Notes under the pieces: generated by a model
Database searches by the model: none
What the model was told of the DNA's origin: nothing
The model's input: only the letters and a program-made list of their open reading frames with translations
Translations under genes and position numbers: made by a program
DNA from: Rhodanobacteraceae bacterium
GTDB lineage: Bacteria > Pseudomonadota > Gammaproteobacteria > Xanthomonadales > Rhodanobacteraceae
Reading direction: 5' to 3'
DNA: 64,000 bases
Assembly: GCA_021325475.1 (NCBI GenBank)
Contig: JAJPHA010000026.1
Location: 1 to 64,000 of the forward strand
Shown here: piece after piece, positions 52,770 through 60,574 of the stretch
Layout of the letters: every line of letters starts with the position of its first letter
Position numbering within the stretch: position 1 is the stretch's first letter

Positions 52770-54824
52770 ATGGGGAGACCACAGATCCGCTGGCTGGCAC
52801 TGGCCTCGGCGCTCGCTCTCGCCGCCTGCGGCGGCGGCAGCAATTCCGGCAGCAGCACCGGCACCGCGCCGCCGCCGGCGGGGACGCCGGACTCCGGCTG
52901 CACCGGCTCGTGCGCGACGGCGCAGTCGCTGCTCACCGTCGGCGACGTGCAGACCGTCATCGCCCAGGCCGCCAACGAGGCGCAGGCGCAGGGCAAGCCG
53001 GCGGTGATCGCGGTGGTCGATCGCGTCGGCAACGTGCTCGCCGTCTACCGCATGACCGGCGCGCCGCTCACGGTCACGATCACCTCGCAGCGCGGCGTGG
53101 TCGGCGGCCTGGAGAATCTCGCCGTGCCGAGCGAACTCGCCGCGATCGCCAAGGCGATCACCGGCGCCTACCTGTCCTCCGAAGGCAACGCCTTCTCGTC
53201 GCGCACGGCCAGCCAGATCGTGCAGCAGCATTTCAATCCGGGCGACCTCGGCACGCCCTCCGGACCGCTGTTCGGCGTGCAGTTCTCGCAACTGCCGTGC
53301 TCGGACCTGTCCACCCGGTTCACGCACGGCACCGGCCCCGGTCCGCACCGTTCGCCGCTCGGCCTGTCGGCCGATCCCGGCGGATTCCCATTGTATAAAA
53401 GTGGAACTCCGGTCGGCGGCATCGGCGTGGCCGCGGACGGCGTCTACGGACTCGATCCGGAGGTGATGGACCGCGACCGCGACGTCGACGAATACATCGC
53501 CATGGCCGGCACCTACGGCTTCGGCGCACCCCTGGACCGCCGCGCCGACCGCATCACCGCCGGCGGCATCACGCTGCGCTTCAGCGACGTCGACTACGCC
53601 GATCTCGCCGCCAATCCGGCGAGCGCGCCGCCCTACGCCGCGCTGACCGGCAGCCTGATCGCCGTGCCGGGCTACGCCGACGCCACCATCCTCGCCGGCA
53701 CCGCGTTCGGCCAGACCGCCTCCGGCTATCGTCCGGACACCGCGTTCTATCCGGGCCTCGACGCCTTCGTGCTCGACGACGGCACCGGCAACAACCGCTA
53801 TCCGCCGATCGCCGGCACCGACGGCGGCAATGCCCTCACTGTCACCGAGGTGCAGACCCTGATGCAGCAGGCGCTCGCCGTCGCCAACCGCGCGCGCGCG
53901 CAGATCCGCAATCCGGTCGGCAGCCAGGCGCGGGTGACGGTGTCGATCGTCGATACCAACGGCGTGGTGCTGGCGCTGGCGCGGACGCGCGACGCGCCGG
54001 TGTTCGGCACCGACGTGTCGCTGCAGAAGGCGCGCACCGCGGCGTTCAACTCCGGCGCCTACGCCGCCAGCGATCTCGCCAACGCCGCCTCCGCCGCGGC
54101 GGGCGTGTTCACGCCGGCCGCCGCCGATTATCTCGCCGCCAGCATCGATCCGAACGCGCATACCGCGAAGTTCACCGTGCTCGGCACCAGCCACCTCGGC
54201 GACTACGTGACGCGCCTGCGCGCCTTCCTCGGCCTGCCGAACGCGCTCGGCGACGGCGCTGTCGCGTTCACCGACCGCGCCGGCGGCAACCTGGCGCGGC
54301 CGTTCTATCCGGACGGCATCGACGGCGACCCGCCCGGACCGTTCAGCTATCCGCTGGCGCAGTGGAGCCCGTTCAATGTCGGCCAGCAACTCGATCTGGT
54401 CTACAACCGCCTGGCGTTCCACGTCGCGTTCTATCTGCAAAACGCGCCGGCGCCGCTCGGCCCGCTCACCGTCTCCGTCGGCAACGTGACGTTGCCGGCG
54501 CTGCCCGACGTGGCGCAGAACTGCACCGGCATCGCGCGCCTGCCGAACGGCATCCAGATCTTCCCGGGCAGCGTGCCGATCTACCGCGGCAGCACGCTGG
54601 TCGGCGGCATCGGCGTGTCCGGCGACGGCGTCGACCAGGACGACATGGTGAGCTTCCTCGGCCTGTACAACGCCGGCCTCAAGCTCGGCGGCAGCATCGC
54701 CAACGCACCGCCGGCGATGCGCGCCGACCAGCTCGCGCCGCAGGGCTCGCACCTGCGCTACGTGGAATGTCCGCAGGCGCCGTTCCTCGACACCAACGAC
54801 GCCAACGTTTGCGACGGGAAGTGA
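52770..54824 (+). CDS. Lipoprotein with two HbpS/GlcG-type (DUF336) domains
   Basis: LALASALALAACGGG lipobox; LLTVGDVQTVIAQAANEAQAQGKPAVIAVVDRVGNVLAVYRM and ALTVTEVQTLMQQALAVANRA...VTVSIVDTNGVVLALART; VGGIGVAADGV and VGGIGVSGDGV. Confidence 0.85.
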   Translation: MGRPQIRWLALASALALAACGGGSNSGSSTGTAPPPAGTPDSGCTGSCATAQSLLTVGDVQTVIAQAANEAQAQGKPAVIAVVDRVGNVLAVYRMTGAPLTVTITSQRGVVGGLENLAVPSELAAIAKAITGAYLSSEGNAFSSRTASQIVQQHFNPGDLGTPSGPLFGVQFSQLPCSDLSTRFTHGTGPGPHRSPLGLSADPGGFPLYKSGTPVGGIGVAADGVYGLDPEVMDRDRDVDEYIAMAGTYGFGAPLDRRADRITAGGITLRFSDVDYADLAANPASAPPYAALTGSLIAVPGYADATILAGTAFGQTASGYRPDTAFYPGLDAFVLDDGTGNNRYPPIAGTDGGNALTVTEVQTLMQQALAVANRARAQIRNPVGSQARVTVSIVDTNGVVLALARTRDAPVFGTDVSLQKARTAAFNSGAYAASDLANAASAAAGVFTPAAADYLAASIDPNAHTAKFTVLGTSHLGDYVTRLRAFLGLPNALGDGAVAFTDRAGGNLARPFYPDGIDGDPPGPFSYPLAQWSPFNVGQQLDLVYNRLAFHVAFYLQNAPAPLGPLTVSVGNVTLPALPDVAQNCTGIARLPNGIQIFPGSVPIYRGSTLVGGIGVSGDGVDQDDMVSFLGLYNAGLKLGGSIANAPPAMRADQLAPQGSHLRYVECPQAPFLDTNDANVCDGK

Positions 54825-54825
54825 C

Positions 54826-56652
54826 ATGCGCCCACGATTCCGTTCCCGCCTCCTGCCGGCCGCGATCGCGCTCGCCGCGACTGCGCCATTTTCCACGAAT
54901 ATACTCGCGCAAACGGCAGCGTTGGCCGCGCCCAGCCTGCTCGAACTCGTGGGCGTGCTGCCCGGCCCGACCTACGATCCGGCCGAATCGCGGATTCCGC
55001 GGCGCCGCCCCGGCCATCCCTACTCGCCGCCGCCGGAATTCACCGTGCAGAATCCGGACGGCGTGCCGCCGGCGCCGGTCGATCAGGCCGGCGAGTTCCT
55101 CCCGGTGCCGGATCGCTGGCGCATCATGGAAACGCTCGGCTTCCGCTTTCCGTGGTACGACCCGTACAACCAGAACGTGCTCAAGGGCGACAAGCCGATC
55201 GACGGCAAGGATCACTTCCTCAGCCTGAGCTTCATCTCCGATACCTTCCTCAAGGCGCAGAGCACGCCGCTGCCGGTCGGTCCGCAGGGCACCGGCAGCG
55301 CCGGCGAACTCGACGTGCTCGGCCGCGTCCACCAGCGCGCCTTCGTGCAGAACTTCATCGCCAGCGTCGATTACTACAAGGGCGACACCACGTTCAAACC
55401 GCCGGAGATCGAATACAAGGTCACGCTCGCCTTCAACTACAACCGGGTCAACACCCAGGAAGCGCGCGCGCTGCAGATCGATCCGCGCCTCGGCACCGAC
55501 CGCGACGACGGCTTCGTCGGCGTGCAGGAGCTGTGGGTGGACAAGCATCTGCGCGACGTCGATTCGCGCTACGACTTCGACAGCCTGCGCATCGGCATCC
55601 AGCCGTTCTCCACCGATTTCCGCGGCTTCCTGTTCCAGGATTCGCAACTCGGCATCCGCCTGTTCGGCAATCGCGACAACAACCGCTGGCAGTACAACCT
55701 CGCCTGGTTCCGCCGGCTGGAGAAGGATCTCAACTCCGGCCTCAACGACGTCACCCGCAAGCCGCGCAACGACGACATCCTGATCGCCAACCTGTATCGC
55801 CAGGATTTCCCGTTCCTCGGCTACACCTCGCAGGTGACGCTGGTCTACAACCGCAACCACGACGACCGCATCTACGACTCCAACGGCTTCATCGAGCGGC
55901 CGGCGGCGATCGGCCTGCAACTGCCGCGCACGTATCACGTCACCTACTTCGGCTACAACGGCGACGGCCACATCGGCCGCGTCAACCTCACCGCCTCGGC
56001 CTACGGCGTGCTCGGCCATCAGTCGCATGGCGTCTTCGTCGAGGAATCCACCCGCATCCGCGCCGGCTTCCTCGCCGCCGAGGCGTCGATGGATTTCGAC
56101 TGGATCCGCGCGCGCCTGTCCGGCGCCTATGCCAGCGGAGACAAGAACGCCTACGACAAGCGCTCGACCGGCTTCGATGCGATCTTCGAGAACCCGATCT
56201 TCGCCGGCGCCGACACCAGCTACTTCATCAGCCAGGGCATTCCGCTGATCGGCGGCGGCGGCGTGGCGCTGGTACAGCCGAACGGCATGCTGCCGGACCT
56301 GCGCACCTCGAAGGAACTCGGCCAGTCGAATTTCGACAACCCGGGACTGCGCCTGCTCGGCGTCGGCGGCGACTTCGACCTGGCACCCAGCTCGCGCCTG
56401 TCGGCGAATCTCAACGAGCTCTGGTTCGACCACACCGCGACGCTCGAGGCCGCGCGCCAGCAGGGTCCCATCGGCCGCCGCATCGGCACCGATGCCTCGG
56501 TGGCGTGGATCTACCGGCCGTTCTTCACCCAGAACATCGTGTTCCGCCTGTCCGGCGCGGCGCTGCGGCCCGGCGGCGGCTTCAAGAGTCTGTACGGCAC
56601 CGAGCACTCGCTGTACTACTCGGTGCTGGCCAACGTGATCCTGACCTACTGA
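54826..56652 (+). CDS. Predicted outer-membrane beta-barrel (porin-like)
   Basis: Signal peptide, alternating amphipathic strands with many aromatic residues, C-terminal YYSVLANVILTY. Confidence 0.78.
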   Translation: MRPRFRSRLLPAAIALAATAPFSTNILAQTAALAAPSLLELVGVLPGPTYDPAESRIPRRRPGHPYSPPPEFTVQNPDGVPPAPVDQAGEFLPVPDRWRIMETLGFRFPWYDPYNQNVLKGDKPIDGKDHFLSLSFISDTFLKAQSTPLPVGPQGTGSAGELDVLGRVHQRAFVQNFIASVDYYKGDTTFKPPEIEYKVTLAFNYNRVNTQEARALQIDPRLGTDRDDGFVGVQELWVDKHLRDVDSRYDFDSLRIGIQPFSTDFRGFLFQDSQLGIRLFGNRDNNRWQYNLAWFRRLEKDLNSGLNDVTRKPRNDDILIANLYRQDFPFLGYTSQVTLVYNRNHDDRIYDSNGFIERPAAIGLQLPRTYHVTYFGYNGDGHIGRVNLTASAYGVLGHQSHGVFVEESTRIRAGFLAAEASMDFDWIRARLSGAYASGDKNAYDKRSTGFDAIFENPIFAGADTSYFISQGIPLIGGGGVALVQPNGMLPDLRTSKELGQSNFDNPGLRLLGVGGDFDLAPSSRLSANLNELWFDHTATLEAARQQGPIGRRIGTDASVAWIYRPFFTQNIVFRLSGAALRPGGGFKSLYGTEHSLYYSVLANVILTY

Positions 56653-56662
56653 GGCCGCGGTC

Positions 56663-59600
56663 ATGACCAAGACGAAACCGATCGGCCTGCCTCTCGTCCT
56701 GCTCGGCGTGCTCGTCGCCGCGCGCGGCGCGATCGGCCACGAGGACGACGCGGCCGCCCGCCGCTACGCGCCGGCGCCGCCCGCGCCGGCGTTCCAGAGC
56801 TGGGACGAGGCCGGGAAGAAATCGGCCGGCTGCGTGTCCTGCCACACCCAGTCCGACCGCAAGACCATGCACGCCAGCGAAGCAGTGGTGCTCGGCTGCA
56901 CCGACTGCCACGGCGGCGATGCCGCGGTGCACGCGCCGCCCGGCGAAACCTGGTCGGCCGACGAACACCACGGCGCGCGCGACTGGTCGGCGGCGTACCG
57001 CGCGGCGATGGATCGGGCGCACATCCTGCCGAACGATCCGGCGCACTGGCCGACCAGCGCCAATCCGGAACGCAGCTACACCTGGTGGATGAAGGAATCG
57101 CTCGAATTCGTGCGCTTCGTCAATCCCGGCGATCTGCGCGTGGCCGACGAAGCCTGCGGCGCCTGCCATCTGCCGGCGATCCTCGCCAATCAGAAGAGCC
57201 TGATGGCGAACGCGGCGATGTTCTGGGGCGCGGCGGCATACAACAACGGCATCCTGCCGTACAAGCACTCGATCCTCGGCGAGGCCTACACCAAGGACGG
57301 CCAGCCGGCGGCGGTCGACAGCAAGATCGAACCGGACGCGAACATGACCGCGCACGGCATCCTGCCGAAGATCTATCCGATGCCGAGCTGGGAGACGACG
57401 CCGCCGGGCGACATCTTCCGCGTGTTCGAGCGCGGCGGCCGCAACATCGGCACGCTGTTCCCGGAGATCGGCCTGCCCGACGAAGCCGGTCTGATCCAGC
57501 GCCTGGAGGAACCCGGCCGGCCCGACATCCGCCAGTCCAACCGCGGTCCCGGCACCGGCAACCGCGTCGCGATCCCGGTGCTCAACATCACCAAGACGCG
57601 CCTCAACGATCCGTTCCTCTGGTTCCTCGGCACCAACGACAACCCCGGCGACTTCCGCTCCTCCGGCTGTTCGGCCTGCCACGTGGTCTACGCCAACGAC
57701 CGCGACGTGTTCCATGCGGCGATCTACGCGAAATACGGCAACATGGGCACCTCGCAGCAGAGCGATCCGACCATCCCGCACGGCGAATCGGGCCATCCGC
57801 TCAAGCACGAATTCACCCGCCGCATTCCGACCAGCCAGTGCATGATCTGCCACATGCACCAGCCGAACATGTTCATCAACACCATGCTCGGCTACACGAT
57901 GTGGGACTACGAATCCGACGCGCCGTTCCTGTGGCCGGAGAAGCAGCAGTACCCGAGCGACGACGAGGCGCGCAAGGTGCTCGACCGCAATCCCGAGGAG
58001 GCCGCGATCCGCGGCAAATGGGCGAGCGTCGATTTCCTCAAGGACGTCAGCCGACTCAATCCGCAACTGCACGACACCCAGTTCGCCGATTACCACGGCC
58101 ACGGCTGGAATTTCCGCGGCGTGTTCGCGCGCGACCGCAAGGGCGATCTGCTCGACAAGGACCGCCGCATCGTCGCCGACGACGATCCGGCCAAGTGGCA
58201 GAAGGCCGTGCACCTGCAATCGATCCACGTCGACGTCGGCATGCAGTGCGTGGACTGCCATTTCGCCCAGGACGCGCACGGCAACGGCTACCTCAAGGCC
58301 GAGGTGATGGGCGCGGTCGAGATCCAGTGCCAGGACTGCCACGGCACCGTCGATGCCTACCCGACGCTGAAGACCTCCGGTCCGGCCGCTTCGCCGCACG
58401 GCCGCGATCTCAAGCTGATCCGCAATCCGGACGGCAAGAAGCGCTTCGAATGGGTGGACGGCAAGCTGATCCAGCGCTCGGCAGTGACGCCGGGCCTGGA
58501 ATGGACCATGACCCTGCTCAAGGACGCCTCCGACCCGAAGTCGGCCAACTACGACGCCAAGGCCACGCGCGCGCACACCGTGGCGATGGATCCCGACACC
58601 CAGCGCTTCGGCGCGGACGTGCCAAAGGACCAGCGCGCGCATGGCGAGGACAAGATGCTGTGCTACGCCTGCCACACCTCGTGGACCACGAGCTGCGGCG
58701 GCTGCCATCTGCCGATCCAGGCGAACTGGAAGACCGAGCGCCACAAGTACGAGGGCGGCTACACCCGCAACTACGCCACCTACAACCCGCAGGTCGCGCG
58801 CGACGAGATGTTCTTCCTCGGCGTGCACGGCGAGATCAAGAACCACAAGATCGCGCCGGTGCGCTCGTCCTCGGCGCTGGTGCTGTCCTCGACCAACATC
58901 AACCGCGAGCGCATCTACATCCAGCAGCCGCCGATCTCGGCGGCCGGTTATTCGTCGCAGGCGTTCGCGCCGCACTACCCGCACACCGAGCGCAAGACCG
59001 AAACCCGCCAGTGCGACGATTGCCACCTGGCGAAGAACAACGACAACAACGCGATCCTGGCGCAGACGCTGCTGCTCGGCACCAAGTTCATCGACTTCAT
59101 CGGCTTCAACGCCTGGGTCGGCGAAGCCGGCGCCGTGGGCGCCGTGCAGGTGACGGAATGGGACGAGCCGCAGGCGGTGATCGGCAGCTATCTGCACCGC
59201 TATGCCTATCCCGACTGGTACCAGCAGCATCAGCAGCGCGGCCAGCGGCTCGCCAACGCCAGCGAGCACGACGCCGGCGAAGCGCAGTGCCTGCAGTTGC
59301 GCGGCGAATACCTGTACGTGGCCGAAGGCGCCAAGGGCATGCGCGTCTACGACGTCGCCAGCATCGCCAACAAGGGCTTCTCCGAGAAGCTCATCACCGC
59401 GCCGTTCTCGCCGCTCGGCCAGGACACGCACATTGCCTCGAAGAACGCCACCTGCGTGGCGCTGGCGACCACCCAGCCGGTCGATCCGGCGCGCAACCAG
59501 AGCGAGCTGATGCAGGGCGCGAATCAGGAACAGGTGATGAACCCGATCTACCGCTACGCCTTCATCACCGACGCCGAGGAAGGCCTGATCGCCACCGACA

Positions 59601-60460
59601 TCACCACCCTGCACGACCGCGAGCCGCGCAACAATTTCCTGAAACGCGCACTCACCTGGAACGAGAACGGCGTGCTCGCCGGCGCGCGCCACCTCGCCAT
59701 CGCCGGCAACACGTTCTATGTCGCGACCGACCGCGGCGTGGTCGTGCTCGACATGCGCGATCCACTCAAGCCGAAACATCTGGCCACCGTGCCGATCGCC
59801 GAGGCGCAGGCCGCGCAGGTGCAGTTCCGCTACCTGTTCGTCAGCGCCAGGGACGGCCTGCACGTGGTCGATGTCACCCATCCGGAGCGGGCGCGCGAGG
59901 TGGCGCACGTGCCGCTGCGCGACGGCCACAAGCTGCATGTCGCGCGCACTTATGCCTACGTCGCCGCCGGCGCCGACGGCATCGCCATCATCGACGTGAC
60001 CCGGCCCGAACAGCCGTTCGTGTACCAGATGTTCAACGCCGGCGGCAAGATCGCGGATGCGCGCGACGTCGTGATCGGCACCACCAATGCCTCGCTGTTC
60101 GCCTACGTGGCCGACGGCAGCAACGGTCTCAAGGTCGTGCAACTCACCAGCCCCGAGGCGCAGCCGAAATTCTACGGCTTCAGTCCGGAGCCCAAGCCGC
60201 AACTGATCGCCTGGTATCCGACCAAGGCCCCTGCCCTGTCGCTGTCGCGCGGCCTGGAACGCGATCGCGCGGTGGACGAATCCGGCAACCAGGTGGCGAT
60301 CTTCGGTCGCATCGGCTCGCGGCCGTTCCATCTCGACGAGATGCAGAAGCTGTATCTCAAGCCGGACGGCACGCCGTGGTTCGTGGACGATCGCGACGAC
60401 GGCGGGCGCCGCGCAGGTGCGGCGAACACGCCCGCAACGGAAGCGCACGCGAACCGATGA
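56663..60460 (+). CDS. Large secreted decaheme cytochrome c with LVIVD-type beta-propeller
   Basis: Signal peptide; CVSCH, CTDCH, CGACH, CSACH, CMICH, CVDCH, CQDCH, CYACH, CGGCH, CDDCH; C-terminal repeats GVVVLDMRDPLKPKHLA, GLHVVDVTHPERAREVA, GIAIIDVTRPEQPFV, GLKVVQLTSPEAQPKF. Confidence 0.93.
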   Translation: MTKTKPIGLPLVLLGVLVAARGAIGHEDDAAARRYAPAPPAPAFQSWDEAGKKSAGCVSCHTQSDRKTMHASEAVVLGCTDCHGGDAAVHAPPGETWSADEHHGARDWSAAYRAAMDRAHILPNDPAHWPTSANPERSYTWWMKESLEFVRFVNPGDLRVADEACGACHLPAILANQKSLMANAAMFWGAAAYNNGILPYKHSILGEAYTKDGQPAAVDSKIEPDANMTAHGILPKIYPMPSWETTPPGDIFRVFERGGRNIGTLFPEIGLPDEAGLIQRLEEPGRPDIRQSNRGPGTGNRVAIPVLNITKTRLNDPFLWFLGTNDNPGDFRSSGCSACHVVYANDRDVFHAAIYAKYGNMGTSQQSDPTIPHGESGHPLKHEFTRRIPTSQCMICHMHQPNMFINTMLGYTMWDYESDAPFLWPEKQQYPSDDEARKVLDRNPEEAAIRGKWASVDFLKDVSRLNPQLHDTQFADYHGHGWNFRGVFARDRKGDLLDKDRRIVADDDPAKWQKAVHLQSIHVDVGMQCVDCHFAQDAHGNGYLKAEVMGAVEIQCQDCHGTVDAYPTLKTSGPAASPHGRDLKLIRNPDGKKRFEWVDGKLIQRSAVTPGLEWTMTLLKDASDPKSANYDAKATRAHTVAMDPDTQRFGADVPKDQRAHGEDKMLCYACHTSWTTSCGGCHLPIQANWKTERHKYEGGYTRNYATYNPQVARDEMFFLGVHGEIKNHKIAPVRSSSALVLSSTNINRERIYIQQPPISAAGYSSQAFAPHYPHTERKTETRQCDDCHLAKNNDNNAILAQTLLLGTKFIDFIGFNAWVGEAGAVGAVQVTEWDEPQAVIGSYLHRYAYPDWYQQHQQRGQRLANASEHDAGEAQCLQLRGEYLYVAEGAKGMRVYDVASIANKGFSEKLITAPFSPLGQDTHIASKNATCVALATTQPVDPARNQSELMQGANQEQVMNPIYRYAFITDAEEGLIATDITTLHDREPRNNFLKRALTWNENGVLAGARHLAIAGNTFYVATDRGVVVLDMRDPLKPKHLATVPIAEAQAAQVQFRYLFVSARDGLHVVDVTHPERAREVAHVPLRDGHKLHVARTYAYVAAGADGIAIIDVTRPEQPFVYQMFNAGGKIADARDVVIGTTNASLFAYVADGSNGLKVVQLTSPEAQPKFYGFSPEPKPQLIAWYPTKAPALSLSRGLERDRAVDESGNQVAIFGRIGSRPFHLDEMQKLYLKPDGTPWFVDDRDDGGRRAGAANTPATEAHANR

Positions 60461-60574
60461 TCCGCGATTGCCGCGCCGCGACGGCGCGTCGCAACGGAGT
60501 CCGCCGCAGTCGTCGATCGGCTGCGGCGTGCGCCGGCAACGCATTGACGGCATGCGCCGCCCCCGGGTGCGCGC

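Noticed and set aside
54679-56670. 663-aa minus-strand ORF opposite the predicted barrel
   Set aside because: Shadow ORF; the opposite strand has signal peptide, OMP-like pattern and operon context
56582-60553. 1323-aa minus-strand ORF opposite the giant cytochrome
   Set aside because: Shadow ORF from GC-rich third positions; translation is His/Arg/Val-rich with no recognisable domain, while the plus strand has signal peptide, ten CXXCH and propeller repeats
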